NCBI GenBank assembly: GCA_020796225.1
Contig: CM036764.1
Coordinates: forward strand, 22,458,733 to 22,522,732
Length of the DNA: 64,000 bases
DNA from: Arion vulgaris
Taxonomy: Eukaryota; Mollusca; Gastropoda; Stylommatophora; Arionidae
Direction: 5' to 3'
In this document: positions 22,916 to 34,230 of the stretch, in pieces
Layout: every line of letters starts with the position of its first letter
Numbering within the stretch: position 1 is the first letter of the stretch
Made by a program: the position numbers and the translations under genes
The notes under the pieces: generated by a model
Database searches by the model: none
Seen by the model: only the letters and a program-made list of their open reading frames with translations
What the model was told of the DNA's origin: nothing

Positions 22916-23200
22916 TCCCTCTTCTGATCCGTTATAATGGCTTGAGGTATATTTTAAGATGGCACAAAGCCAGTACACTAGCTAATTCAGTAGATATTGC
23001 ATTATTAACTCTTTCACTCTTATGATCCTTTATAATGGCTTGAGGTATATTTTAAGATGGTACAAAGCCAGTACACTATCTAATTCAGTAGATAATGCAT
23101 TATTAACTCTTTCCATCTTCTGAGCAGAAATGCTTGCTCATGGTATCTTTTAAAATGTCGGGAAACCAGTTTACTGACTAATTCAGTGTACATAGCAAAA
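22916..23200. repeat. 98-bp tandem repeat, about 3 copies
   Basis: 'tataatggcttgaggtatat' recurs at 98-bp spacing (22934 and 23032), followed each time by 'caaagccagtacacta' and 'gcattattaactcttt'. The third copy (from about 23120) is more diverged. Confidence 0.9.
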
Positions 23201-23564
23201 GAAACGAGTCGCAAGGTAAAATGAAATTACACATTAAAACGTTGATTTTTTAGGAAGGTTAAAAAAACGTTACGGAGTGGAAGAGTTAATGGGCTCTTCA
23301 CTTTTATTTGACTTATCTATAACTTGAATATTATCCTATTGATACATCAGAAGAGATATGGGATAATTATAGCATCTCTTAATGAAATAATTATATGTTT
23401 AATATATGGATGTCAAAGTTCAATATTCAGAAGAAAAAACATTATTACTGCAAATAGCTAACGTGTTCTGGGTAATAAACGACTAAGATAATTCCTCATA
23501 TGGTTCACAAATGTGTCGTAACTTACTAATTAAGAAAAAAAACTACAACATAAAATTTTAAACC
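23201..23564. other. Unassigned AT-rich sequence
   Basis: No recognised element. Confidence 0.4.
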
Positions 23565-23985
23565 AATTTTGGCGCAGGCTGCATGCACTACGGAGGCTGG
23601 ATATTTTTTGGGGGGATCCAAAAGCACTTGAGCTTTCAGAACAGGCAAAACCAGTGCGCGTTTCCGCTCGCAGGGAACTACTGCTACCTTGTAGTTGATT
23701 GGGGACAATCATAGGCTAGCGGAGCAAACCGTAAACAAACCTGAACTGGCAGCAAACCAAGGTGTTCAATAAAACGACCGGTTTTGCTGGGCTGATGGCG
23801 TTCATAAGCCCGGGAGGGCAGGCCGTCTAAGGGTCGCTGCCCTAAAATAAAATGGCAACCAGCTGCCTTGCGGGTTACGGCTGGGGACAGTCAAAGACTA
23901 GCGGAGAGCGAACCGCACACAATAGCTGGCTGAAATAGAACACCCCACCCAAGGATAAGCAACTGTGCTCCAATAGGTGACGAAA
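23565..23985. repeat. Unclassified GC-richer repeat with an internal direct repeat and a SINE-E piece
   Basis: A ~70-bp stretch ('ggggaca.tca.aggctagc' then 'ggagc..aaccg') occurs at about 23683-23755 and again at 23862-23940. At 23615-23645, 'gatccaaaagcacttgagct' matches the 3' end of SINE-E on the minus strand. Base composition is clearly richer in GC than its flanks. I cannot assign the whole to a family. Confidence 0.5.
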
Positions 23986-24069
23986 GTTGGTGCACGTACA
24001 TTACGTTCTGATGTTTGGCTGTTTATATATCACAATAGAATGATAAAACTAGCATAGAACGATCGAGGA

Positions 24070-24395
24070 AGAAGAAGACGCCTCTTACGACATGCGTGGC
24101 AGGTAACAGTGGTTCTATTCTTTACACCCAAATTTGGGCCCAGGTAACCATTCGGATGACTTTCCAGTCTGATCTACTCGATTTTGAACTGCCAATGGAT
24201 CTTTTACGCGCTCACATTTAACATGGGACCTATGTTTTATCGTCCGTCTCCGATAATACTAGGAACTGGATATTATCTACACTGAGATTATGGATCTCTT
24301 GTACAATAACACGATGCCTCCGCGAGGAAGCAAACCGAGTATCTTTGGACCGACAGACGAGCCACCTAACCTCTACGTCACAGATACCCCTAACA
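24070..24395 (-). mobile_element. Chimeric SINE: SINE-A head joined to SINE-D body
   Basis: On the minus strand the element starts at 24395 like SINE-A ('gacgtagaggttaggtggct', then 'ctcggtttgcttcctcgcgg' as the B-box region and 'ataatctcagtgtag'). After about 24180 it switches to SINE-D body sequence: 'gaatggttacctgggcccaa', 'agaatagaaccactgttacc', 'cgcatgtcgtaagaggc'. The downstream SINE-D 3' end is absent. Confidence 0.75.
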
Positions 24396-24781
24396 AATAA
24401 CTTTATACCAAGTTAAAATACTGATCTGAAAGCCTACCTCCGAAGTTTACAAACTTCAAAACAACAAAAAACAGTTACGTCTAATGAGTCTCTAAGCTGT
24501 GGTTTACATCACATCAAAGTAAATTTGCATTAAAGAACAAAATTTTGCCGATACAGTAATAATACATTTTCCATTTTTTTTAAACTTTGCATTCGTGGAA
24601 AGTAATTTAGCGGAAGATTTCTTTGTTGGCAAAATTGGCATCGCGCCGGTCTCTAATTTCCTGCGATCTCTGAAACATTATCCTTATAAAATAATAAAAA
24701 AAACATGATATAATATCAATGTGAAAATCACTGATTAGGGATTATCTGATTAATGTTATGTTTGCTTACTTGTTGTGTATG
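24396..24781. other. Unassigned AT-rich sequence
   Basis: No recognised element. Confidence 0.4.
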
Positions 24782-24789
24782 AGCAAGGT

Positions 24790-25215
24790 CTCTGTAGTGT
24801 AGAGGTTAGACGCTCGCCTCTAGTTTCAAAGGTACTCAGTTCGTTACCTTGCGGCGACAATGAGATATTTTTCCAGAGATTCCTGATCTCAGTGTAGGTG
24901 AGATCGTTCGTAGTCCTATAGCAGATGGACGATAATACGTAGGCCCCGTAGTCAATTTGAGCAGGTTAAAGAACCGTGGGAAGTTCAAAATAAAGAAGAG
25001 CAGACTGTCCGGCAAAATTTATTTAAATACTTTTTAATGTCTACAAAATATCTTCACCATTTTCTAAACTACATTGGAGACACTCGCCGATGCTACAGAA
25101 TCCGTGCACTACTGCTGAGATCTTTCTGTGTAAGAAAGAGATCGGAGCACATATGTTAACTCGCCGAAGTTCAATGATGATGGTCATATTAAACAATCAA
25201 TCAATCAATCAATCA
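24790..25215 (+). mobile_element. SINE-A, full length with target-site duplication
   Basis: Best reference copy in the window, ~426 bp: A-box region 'tagaggttagacgctcg' at 24800-24816, B-box region 'agttcgttacc' at 24838-24848, core 'gatctcagtgtaggtgagat', 3' part 'agaaagagatcggagcacat', and tail (atca)n. The 8-mer 'agcaaggt' flanks it at 24782-24789 and 25216-25223. Confidence 0.92.
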
Positions 25216-25223
25216 AGCAAGGT

Positions 25224-26188
25224 AAATGGTTTGAAGAATGAGAAATTGTGACTTTGGAGTCATGATATATATCTTTTCATTGCAGTAGTTTTAATTTAAC
25301 TCAATCCATACCACGAACCACTATAGCGGGGTAGAAATAAGCAACAATTACACCACCATGCAGCAACTATATTTTTGGTTACATAGAGCCCTTTCTTTCT
25401 ACTCTATACCAAACGTTCTACTTTTATATCTAACTAAAAATTGGCTTAAACACGAATTTAAATAATATTTATGGATAAGTTTGACAAAGTAAAGAACATT
25501 TCATGCCTCAAGATATACTGAGGAATACGTGTTGAGAGTCGTATTTTGTGATAATGGCATACGATGGTGATGTACCATGATGATGCGTATTTTGTACAAT
25601 GGCATCGATGGGTGATGTACCATGATGTGTATTGGATCTCAATATAACATAAAAGACGTCAATAATGAATGTTGGCTTAAGTCCTGACTCGATATATTTT
25701 TCCATACAGATTATTATTAAACAAGTTTCAGACTAATCAGTTCAACAATCTTCTATTAACTACTTAATGTTAACAATTTTGTTAACCATCCCTTATTAAC
25801 CACTCTACATTCACTTTTCCGTGTCAGCACTTTTCAATTAACTAATTAATGTTAACGAATTTGCTAACCATACCTTTTTTTCTTTTTTACCTTTTACACT
25901 GCTATGAATTCTGCGTAATGAGGACGCTTAATGTGGAACTTATTTTATTACCTAATTTTGGTGAAGCTAGCTTTCTTATCATCAGTTCCTCTCGTCATTC
26001 AGGCGAGCTTTACTTCTAATTCTGAGGTACTTGTAATTGAGATGCCAATTAAAGGATCAGAGAACATGTATACCAACTGCATACCGTATTCGCACCGTCA
26101 ATTTGTGTTCTTAGTTGCCTCGAACCCCGGAATAAGCACGCACGTGGTTACTAGCGAAACGTGTTATCGACTTCGTTATCGGCGTCTA
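25224..26188. other. Unassigned sequence with loose repeats
   Basis: 'gatggtgatgtaccatgatg' and a close copy (25563-25630) form a small duplication. At 25740-25880, phrases like 'ttaact..ttaatgttaac' and 'ttgttaaccat' recur two or three times and continue after the SINE at 26483, so an old repeat was split by SINE-B. Confidence 0.45.
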
Positions 26189-26198
26189 ACCAGCCCTT

Positions 26199-26472
26199 GA
26201 GAGCCGCGGTAGCGTAGTTGTTAGTGAACTGGCTTCTCAAGGCTGGTGGTCCTGGTTCAACTCCCGCAGTGTGCGTGGAATTTTCCCGACCGCGACGGCT
26301 CTCAGGTCGACTCAGCCTCAACTGGTACCAGACATGCTCTGGGAAAGTAAAGGCGGCCGGCGTGATGCTGACCACATGATCCATCGTGTGCCGACGGTCA
26401 ATGAATAATACACGCCTAACACTGTATTGCCCTATATACCACAAGGTATTAAAGGGTTCCTTTACTTTACTT
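26199..26472 (+). mobile_element. SINE-B with target-site duplication
   Basis: tRNA-derived head 'gagccgcggtagcgtagttg', B box 'ggttcaactcc' at 26254-26264, body 'cgcgacggctctcaggtcga' and 'gcgtgatgctgacc', end 'gggttcctttactttactt'. The 10-mer 'accagccctt' flanks it at 26189-26198 and 26473-26482. Matches 47777-48034 closely. Confidence 0.92.
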
Positions 26473-26482
26473 ACCAGCCCTT

Positions 26483-27277
26483 ATTAACCACTTAATGTTA
26501 ACCATTAACCATCTTTTTCTAGTCTCATTTCTCATTGACTATGCCGTTGTAGCCATTCCTTCACTATCATCAAGTGCCGTCCCTGCATAGAAGAGTTGTT
26601 ACAATGGACCTTTGTACAACCCTTATCACTTGCCTTTGTGTTGCACTTGACCAGCCTCTTATTTGTCCATGTCTTGATGTTTCCCTCCCACTTGTGTCTC
26701 TGTCTTCATCTTGATCGTTGTCCTTCCCATTTCTCCTATAATAAGGGTTTTGATCAATGTGTCATATCTGTTTCTCTCCGACAGATTTCTTTTGATTGAT
26801 TTATTTCTTGTAGTAATTCTTTCATCATTTCTAGTTTTTCTAGAACTTCTTTATTTGTATTCTTGTCTTTCCATGAAATACGACACATTCTTCTGTACAT
26901 CAACATAAAAAACGGCATTAATTTTGTCTCTCAAATGTTGATATATTTTCCATGTTTCTAAACCACGCAAAAATACCAAGCAAATATAACACTTAATAAT
27001 CATCATTGTTAGCTTATTTGTTATCTGTTTAGATGTTAGTAATTTTCTCGTGTCATTGAATGTACTTTTGGTTATTCCTCTTCTCTACCTAATTTCTTTT
27101 TCTCATCTGCCATTATCTGTAATGATGTGTCCTAGATCTAAGATATTCTTTACATGTTTCCTTAGTTTTTCTTGTATTATGATATTTATTTCTGGCTTGT
27201 TATCTGCTTGGTATATCGGTTATCTGCTGATATCCACAGTGGTCGTTTTCTATGATTTTACTTATAATTTTTTCTTA
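26483..27277. other. Unassigned T-rich sequence
   Basis: Resembles the minus-strand T-rich look of decayed LINEs, but I found no readable motif on either strand. Confidence 0.35.
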
Positions 27278-27303
27278 TATATATATATATATATATATAT
27301 ATA
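27278..27303. repeat. (TA)n microsatellite
   Basis: About 13 uninterrupted TA units, adjoining the 3' end of the LINE-2 relic. Confidence 0.95.
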
Positions 27304-27655
27304 ATCAAATAGCTTGTCCTTAGCAGAACTTTTCCACCCCAACAGTCCTCCTGAATTTCTCTCTCTCATAGGTCAGATGTCCCGCCTTTGCAGCCGTCAT
27401 GTTCAAACCATAATTTACATCTGAATCCATCTTCTCCGTGATCTTCCTCTTCTTCTCTTTGCCGGTATGCCTTCATCCATGATGGTCTTTTCCAGCCCTT
27501 CGTGTCTTTTTTTGTCCAAAACACCTCAATTTTCTCTTTCTTATTTGTAGCATTAGCCAGTTTTATTTGATTTTGAGTTCTTTCTGTATAGATCTATTTG
27601 TTCTTTTCTTTGTCCATGATATACGAAGGACCTTCTGTAACACTATATTCAAAAG
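27304..27655 (-). mobile_element. LINE-2 C-terminal relic
   Basis: The minus strand reads 'NIVLQKVLRISWTKKRTN', then (frameshifted) 'RKRKLRCFGQKKTRRAGKD', 'AKRRRGRSRRRWIQM' and 'MTAAKAGHLTYEREKFRRTV'. This is the standard order from the SWT.KRTN segment to the end of an RTE-like LINE. It extends further 5' than the other LINE-2 tails here. Several frameshifts. Confidence 0.82.
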
Positions 27656-27674
27656 CAATATATATATAGATACC

Positions 27675-27705
<31 letters not shown>

Positions 27706-27745
27706 GAGCATAATATATATAATAGAGATATATATATTTTTCCTT
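27656..27745. repeat. TA-rich palindromic tract
   Basis: (ta)n interrupted by 'gatacca', 'gtatatatagagca' and 'gagatatatat'. Self-complementary. Confidence 0.9.
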
Positions 27746-28219
27746 TTCTTTCACAACTGCTACCCTACGTTTGCCTGCACCAGATCTTCATGGTTTCATA
27801 TTTTTGTCTCTCACAAGCTTTAGTTCTGCTGGCTCTTTCATTCTTAACCTTTGCTCTTTCTACAGATGATTCTGCTGCTTTCTATACCATCGTTTCCTAT
27901 GTTGTTCCTTTCTTCCTTTATCGTAATTGATGTTCTGCTATTAAAGACTCTTTTTTACCTTCATTTGGGATGCTATTTATATTAATTGACTATCTTTAAA
28001 TCACTTCATTCTTTTTTATTTATACTTCATATGACTAGTTTTATTTATCACACTTTCTTCTTAATTTGATATTTATGATTCTTTTTTTTCCCTTCTATTG
28101 TATCTTTATTTTCTCAGTCAACAATTTCATTGATTATTTTTATGTTGACGCTCTTTGTCAATTCATGTTGGCCTAGTAACCTCAGTTCGGTCAGTATAAC
28201 GCTGATTGATTATTTTGTT
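27746..28219. other. Unassigned T-rich sequence
   Basis: No recognised element. Confidence 0.35.
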
Positions 28220-28500
28220 TCTTACTTCCTTTAAGGTCTGGCTGAAATGATCGTCAACAATTGGCTACTTTAGAGGTTACTGCAAACTGTCTTTGTAATC
28301 TATAAATTATAATAAAAATAAAAATTTCCTTTCTACTGTTATACGTACATAGGGCTTGCAAGTAATTTCTCCATACCGTTATCTCCTGTGCAACTCGCCT
28401 AATTTCTTCCATGGAATTGACTCCAATATTTCTTGTTTCTCTCAGCAAAGTTTGTTTCAGGGTTTTCCTTGGCGTCCTCTCTTATTTGTTATTTGAACCA
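28220..28500 (-). mobile_element. LINE-1 C-terminal fragment (copy 1 of a local pair)
   Basis: The minus-strand frame 28448-28254 reads 'MLRETRNIGVNSMEEIRRVA' then 'VWRNYLQALCTYNSRKE'. It shares non-coding 3' sequence ('ggctgaaatga.tcgtcaac' on the plus strand) with the copy at 28865-29150, so the two look like a local duplication or two insertions of the same lineage. Confidence 0.82.
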
Positions 28501-28864
28501 TTTGCCATTTTCTTACAGATGCCTTATTGTTGACTGTTTCAGATATCGTCGTGTTCTATTGATTGTTCCATGTTTTCTATCCTTTATCGTAAATTCATGT
28601 TGACAATTTCTTATTTATCACTTCATATTGATTATCTTTTATTTATCACTTCATATTGATTATCTTTTATTTATCATTTCTTGTCAACAATTTCGTATTG
28701 GCCATTTAATATTGACCATTTGATGTTGACGACTCCTTATTGACAATTTCATATTGACAATTTCATATTGACAATTTCATGCTGCATGAAGCGTAACCTC
28801 TACGTTCGTCCTGCATTATAACGTATGATTGATTTATTGATTGATTGATTATTTACCACTTTCA
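28501..28864. repeat. Loose repeats of TTATTTATCA and TTGACAATTTCATA
   Basis: 'tattgattatcttttattta' occurs twice, about 28 bp apart (28627-28680). 'ttgacaatttcata' recurs three times from 28740 to 28782. (ttga)n at 28825-28850. Confidence 0.7.
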
Positions 28865-29640
28865 TATTCAAGGTCGGGCTGAAATGAATCGTCAACACTT
28901 CCGGTCTCATTCTATGATGGTTCATTCTGTCAAACTGTCCTTTGTACATCTCTAACTGTATACTAATATAATAATCTCTCTCACTGTTATACGTAACATA
29001 GGACCTCAAGAAACTTCTCCATAATCTCTTATCCTGGGCAACTCGCTCAATCTCCTCCATGGAACTGAGATCGATATTTCTTGTCTCTCTCAGCAAAGTT
29101 CGTTTCAGGGTTTCTATAGAACCCTCTCTTTTTTGAGCCCTTTGCATCCCACTTCAATGCCTGCTTTGATAATCTTTGCTCATTTCTCCTCAAGTTGTGT
29201 CCAACATACCTCCATCTTCTTCCTCTTATAACAGTTGTTACTAGTGGTTGACCAGACATTTCTCTGATTCCTCACTTCTCCTGAATTCGTCCCATTTTAT
29301 GGTCGTTATTTTCGCAGACATTTTTTACAAAAGCATTCTACTTGTTCTCCTTGTCTTTAGTCATTTTCCAACTCTCGCTGTCATATGTTAGGATTAATGC
29401 AACATTTGAATTAAAAATTTGTAATTTAATTTTAAAATAATATAACTTGCAGTTCCATATTTCATTCGGACTTTTAAAAGCTGATGTTGCTTTGACAATT
29501 TGTAACATAATTTATTTTTTAACATTTCCTGAGCGATCAAAATTGCTCTGTTATTTTTATAATTTTAGATTCCAGGGTGATATCTGTATAATTACCATAT
29601 GTGTTTTCATTATATTTTTCTTTTCATCTTAATGTATAAC
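28865..29640 (-). mobile_element. LINE-1 relic, thumb to C-terminus
   Basis: Minus-strand pieces in order: 'FKSPNEIWNC' (about 29470), then 'MSGQPLVTTVIRGRRWRYVG' and 'ALKWDAKGSKKRG' (29259-29047), then 'TLLRETRNIDLSSMEEIERV' and 'LWRSFLRSYVTYNSERD' (29147-28960). A frameshift lies between the last two near 29110-29120. The RT catalytic core is missing. Confidence 0.87.
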
Positions 29641-30009
29641 TTCCACTTATATCGCGTATCGCAGTTTTATTTTTTTTTTTGCTGTTCTAAAGCTTGCCCT
29701 TACCATTTTCATCAGAATGTCTGTTAATTAAACTCTTTATGTCCACGAAAATTTTGGGGGGTAATCACGCTCAGCCAGAACACATTTCTAGCAACATTTT
29801 TCAAAATGGAAAGATCTTGGAAATATGCCTATAACTTAAGTTCTTCGTATGCTAGATTTATACTGTTGTTTATTGCAGAATTTAAACTGAACAATTTTTG
29901 TTCAATAAAAGTTCATTTAGGTAAATCCGTATTTTATTTGTACACTTAATTTGCTTGTAATTTCTCATTTCTCCAAGTAGCACATACGACTTTTTCATAA
30001 CATTGAATA
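29641..30009. other. Unassigned, perhaps more decayed LINE-1
   Basis: Adjoins LINE-1 fragments on both sides, but I cannot match a motif. Confidence 0.3.
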
Positions 30010-30130
30010 CATGGTTGACAGACATTTGCTGAATTCCTCACTTTCTGAATTGGTCCATTAATGGTCGTTATTAACAGCATTTTTTGCATTCTGAACTTGA
30101 CATCCTTGTCTTGTCATTTCCAAATCTGCT
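30010..30130 (-). mobile_element. LINE-1 fragment, degraded
   Basis: Parallels 29245-29385: 'ggttgac.agacattt', 'ctgaatt.gtcc' and 'atggtcgttatt' occur in order, with many small deletions. No open frame. Confidence 0.6.
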
Positions 30131-30377
30131 GCAATGGAGGATGAAACAACTCTTATAATAACTTTTACACGAAAGTTCACTTTTTTCACAACATGGAAAA
30201 ATATATTTCGAATTAAACTATTTACTTAAAATCGCTAAATTCTACCATTCTGTTATAGTATTGATGAAATGGAGTTATTTGCCGTTGAATTCTGTAACAA
30301 AAAGTGTCGACTATAGTAGCTGAACGTAAAACAACTGCATACTCAAATTAACTTGGCACTTTTGCTAATGAAACTTT

Positions 30378-30755
30378 TTATTGGAGCGTCAACTGGACAT
30401 CATAGAGCTTATGATCATCTTTAATCATTCCCAAAATATGTTTGTCTCTCTCTCTGATTCCCTTCAAAATTGTTTCTAGATTCCTATTTTTTTTCAAGAC
30501 ATCATCCTTACATTTGTTAGTGATCATGTCAATGACTATTTTGTTGTTTGTTATTATATATTTTAATTTGGTCAAATGGTCATTTCGGAAGTCCCATCTA
30601 GCAGTTAAAGCTGTTTCAAAACTTTTGGAGCTGTTACTGTTAGCGTATACTGAAACGTTGTAGACAAGTACTTTACGGGATGAATTAGAACATAATTCAG
30701 AATCGTTTCTGTGTGTACGATGAACGTGTTCTGTCTCAAACATATTCATCAACAA
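30378..30755 (-). other. Unassigned 125-codon open frame
   Basis: The longest open frame here without an obvious repeat origin. Its predicted product is hydrophilic, Lys/Asp/Asn-rich in the second half ('NKCKDDVLKKNRNLETILKG', 'RERDKHILGMIKDDHK'). No signal peptide, membrane segment or motif that I recognise. A plus-strand frame overlaps it (30442-30663). AT-rich DNA can give such lengths by chance. It could be a decayed transposon ORF or an exon; I do not call it a gene. Confidence 0.2.
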
Positions 30756-31505
30756 CGAATCTCATGAAAGCGATAGAACGTCATTGAGTTCGTTTTCAGA
30801 TGCAATGACTCTAGTCACATTTTGTCATATTAAGCTTTTAAGAACCAAAAATTGTGTAATCAAATTACTATGCCTAGAATACGATATCAACTTGAAGAAA
30901 ACCCCTCATTTTAAATGGTTAATTCTTAATTTACTTACGATCGCAGTTCAAACTTGGCGACTTTGTGCTTACTATCTTAAATTTTACTTGATGTGTGAAT
31001 CACGAAACGTTCAAAATTTACTTTGCTACTAAGTTTTAGTTTCTTGGTATTGCATATTTTTGATACACAATAAATTCAATTCGAAGCAGTTCAGCAAAGA
31101 TATGTGGCGTAGTTTTATTTTTCTCTAAATTGGTATAATGGCTACGATATCACTAAAATATAACAGCAAATTAGAGTGAGCATTTCTTTCTAAATTTGCT
31201 AACCTTAGGGCGCAAGCGTGTCTTAACTATTTGTCAAATCATTTCGTAAGATATTTTAGTTGTTTAGCCTTTCTATTATGTTGCAATACCAGCCACGTCT
31301 TCTTCATTCTCCCAATCAGTTTTCTCCCTTTATCAGAAATTGATATATTTTTCCCAGACAAGTAAAATCAAGATAATGAGTCTATTATAGTGTGTCCCCT
31401 GGTGTGAAATCTTCAGTCACTTTCAATGTCACATTTTTATTAACCTTTGACATGTACCTAGCTCTTTGTAAATTGGTCGCTTTATAACTATTAAATTTAC
31501 TGATA
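30756..31505. other. Unassigned AT-rich sequence
   Basis: Chance open frames only; nothing recognised. Confidence 0.35.
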
Positions 31506-31513
31506 GATGGATA

Positions 31514-31677
31514 CAGTGGCGGCTCGTGCTCATTTTGTTGGTGGGGCCAGACACAAATTTTCGGAAAAATCATGGTTTTGGGTTAGGTTATATTTTAATT
31601 TCTAAAATAATAAATACACGTTACACATTATTTTTGGTGGGCCGGCCCCACTGGCCCTTAATGACGAGCCGCCACTG
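31514..31677. mobile_element. hAT-like MITE, 164 bp
   Basis: The termini are inverted repeats: 'cagtggcggctcgt' at 31514-31527, and its exact complement at 31664-31677. The similarity continues inward imperfectly (ggtggggcc... against ...ggcccacc). The 8-mer 'gatggata' flanks both ends (31506-31513 and 31678-31685). An 8-bp duplication and a CAGTGG terminus are typical of the hAT superfamily. No coding capacity. Caution: the flank is itself gata/ggat-rich. Confidence 0.85.
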
Positions 31678-31685
31678 GATGGATA

Positions 31686-32647
31686 GATATATAACTGGAT
31701 GGACAGATGAATGTATAGATAGATAGACAAATGGATGGATAGGTAGACAGATGTATGAACATAGCTGTATAATAGAATAATAGTCTTTAAAATAGTTGTC
31801 TAATTCAACAAAATATAATGCAATATACACAGACTGTAAGGAAATTGTGACAATACGACAGCCGATCTAGAAATTGAGCATCTTGTGGCAGATAGTGCAG
31901 GACTGATGATGTTGTTGAAAATACTATTGGGCCTGTGCATCGTATGGAGAAATCAGACTTGGATTTTCAACTTGACGCAAACTGCAGGATCGTATCCCAG
32001 TGATATGGAGCATATTACAACATTTTACAAGTTTTTACTGCTGGTCTCCAATCTTCTCTCAGACTACGTTTACTGGAGTCATTATTATGTAAACGTTTAG
32101 CCCATGCTTGAGACCTCCAAACCTGTTGATTGCAGTATGTCAGCGCCAACTATAAACTTATGGACCTGCGGACTCAGGTAGAAATTATGGGAAATCAGAC
32201 CCCAACCTGTCACGTGATCTCGCATTCCAGTATTGTTGCATATAGACGAATTCATCTTAAAGCAACACAAAATGCGAAATCAGAGTTATATTATCCAACA
32301 AGTTAAGTTAATAATAAGGAGTATCCATATTATTATTTTTCATCAATAAATAACCATAGACTCACAGAACTGAGTAAAATTACAAAAAGGCTTGCAGTGT
32401 TCTATCAAACATATATATATTCCAGCCCCCAACTTAACCTAGGTCAGGGGTTTCTTCGTCAGTTATCAGCCCCAGTTAGAGTTGGCTGTTAAAATGCATA
32501 GATGTCGGTTATCGTGAGTTTGAGTCTCATGGCTGACGTGGATACTCTGTCTTGGACTTGACAGTTAGCTCGGTAACGAGAAATCAGATATAGTTGTATC
32601 TAGAGCACGGAACATCGGGAAGTTAACGGTTGATAAAGGAACCCTAT
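31686..32647. other. Unassigned sequence
   Basis: Starts with a short (gata/gaca)-like run (31680-31755). The rest has no recognised element. Confidence 0.4.
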
Positions 32648-32935
32648 TAGGTTGTTATAGAGCCGTGATAATGTAGTGGTTAGTCCTCTTACTTCACAGT
32701 CGCATGCTCCAGGACTCAATTCCCCAGTATCGTGGAATCGTTTCTGACTGTAAAGGGTCTCAAGTGGCCAATTCTAAATTGGGTACCAAATAAGCACTAG
32801 AAAGTAAAGACGGCAGTCGCGATGCTGACCACATCACCCATCGTGTGTTTGATTACCATAGAAGAAAAAACGGAACTCAGAGCGTATTGCTCATTTACTT
32901 CTTAATATGAAAACTTGTTTTTTTATATTAAGTTG
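32648..32935 (+). mobile_element. SINE-B, diverged
   Basis: Head 'gagccgtgataatgtagtgg', B-box region 'ggactcaattcc' near 32712, body 'gggtctcaagtggcca' and 'gtcgcgatgctgaccacatc', then 'catcgtgtg'. Clearly the same design as 26199-26472, but with a different tRNA-like segment and many substitutions, so an older or separate subfamily. Confidence 0.75.
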
Positions 32936-33423
32936 CTAAGCGACCGACTGTTAGATGAAACCACATCAACTGAATCTGATTCTATGCAGTGTTTTATGAA
33001 ATACAGAATCTCCCGGAGATAAGCATGACTGAGCATCTGAGTAGCAGAATAAATAGTGTTTTAATAAAGAAACATCTGGAACCGCAGGCACTGATATGGC
33101 TGCAGTTCAGTAGCCAGGAAGAACCCATAATTCAGATTATCTTCGTGGCATAGGATGAACAAATTGCAAAAAGTGAGTCACACGTATGACTTAATAAAAA
33201 ATATTTTCTAAAGTAGGGAGAAAAGAATGATTTCTTTGACAATACTTTGTTTATTTCGTTTGTTGTTTTACGATTTTTGTGAGCCAAGTGCAACGTTCCA
33301 AGTTATGGAGAACTATCAGTGGTTGAGAAATCCATTTATAGTGATTGACAACCAACACAAGGGAGTCTCTATAAACCGATGCTTTATGTTGCCTGAGGAG
33401 AATTTGTAAATGTTTAATTTATA
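32936..33423. other. Unassigned sequence
   Basis: No recognised element. Confidence 0.35.
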
Positions 33424-33492
33424 ACGAAAGAGAAAGAAAGAGAGAGAGAGAGAGAGAAAGAGGGAGAAAGAACGAGAGAGAAGAGAGTGTTA
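33424..33492. repeat. (GA)n / (GAAA)n microsatellite
   Basis: Nearly pure purine strand for about 65 bases: gagaaagaaagagagag, continuing with gggagaaagaacgagag. Confidence 0.95.
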
Positions 33493-33870
33493 TGGAGAAC
33501 TGAAGAGCAAGATGATTGTTTCTAGCCTATAGACGGTTGAAGCTGCTGACAGAAATACTTTTATTGTGACCATATGTCAATAATTTGAACACATCGTGTT
33601 TATCATTATGGTTGGTAACAACAGACGATTTAGTTGCAGTTATTTCCTTATTATTGCTCCTAATTTTCATTTAATTGTTTCTCACCAACATGATCATAAT
33701 CACTATTGCTATTACTATTACCAACATCTACATTAATTTATATTTAGTTTAGTCTTATCATTATTAGTATCTATTCACAGTTAAAATCTTCGACAATATC
33801 ATCATCAACATTTCGTAATTGTTTCCGAATTATTTCACAACATTTTTACTGTCAGTGTTTAAAGTTTTGT

Positions 33871-33872
<2 letters not shown>
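33493..33872. other. Unassigned AT-rich sequence
   Basis: No recognised element. Confidence 0.35.

Positions 33873-33912
<40 letters not shown>
33873..33912. repeat. (TC)n microsatellite
   Basis: About 18-19 TC units directly abutting the 3' end of the LINE-8 fragment. Confidence 0.95.
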
Positions 33913-33914
<2 letters not shown>

Positions 33915-34230
33915 TGTGGCGTCATTGGCGCTTAGGACAACAGCAATTGCAAGCATTTATTCTCTATCCTTTGCCATCTTATGTTTTGTGTTCCAGCTGT
34001 GTTCTATTAAATTTAGTTCCTGTTCTACTGTTCTTCCCCGAGTAGTTTTTGTTCTTCTCCATTTTCGTTTGCCCTTTGGTGTCCATCTCATTACAGTTAT
34101 CGTGACAGTTAGTCTTCATGCACAACACATGTCCAATACAATCTCCAGCGGCTATAATGAATGTTGGTGTTGATATTCTCTTGCTGGCGCTGTGTAAGCA
34201 GGTCTTGGTTAAAAAGAGTTCTTGGATGTA
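33913..34230 (-). mobile_element. LINE-8 3' end
   Basis: The minus strand reads 'MRWTPKGKRKWRRTKTTRGR', then 'TVEQELNLIEHSWNTKHKMA'. Colinear with 3055-3356 (RKRGRPKTTWRTIEQELKEM there). The RGRP motif has mutated to RRTK. 5' truncated. Confidence 0.82.

Noticed and set aside
26199..26280. Functional tRNA gene
   Set aside because: A- and B-box-like sequences exist, but there is no consistent cloverleaf, and the segment continues into a SINE body with a target-site duplication. The same reasoning applies to the other SINE heads.
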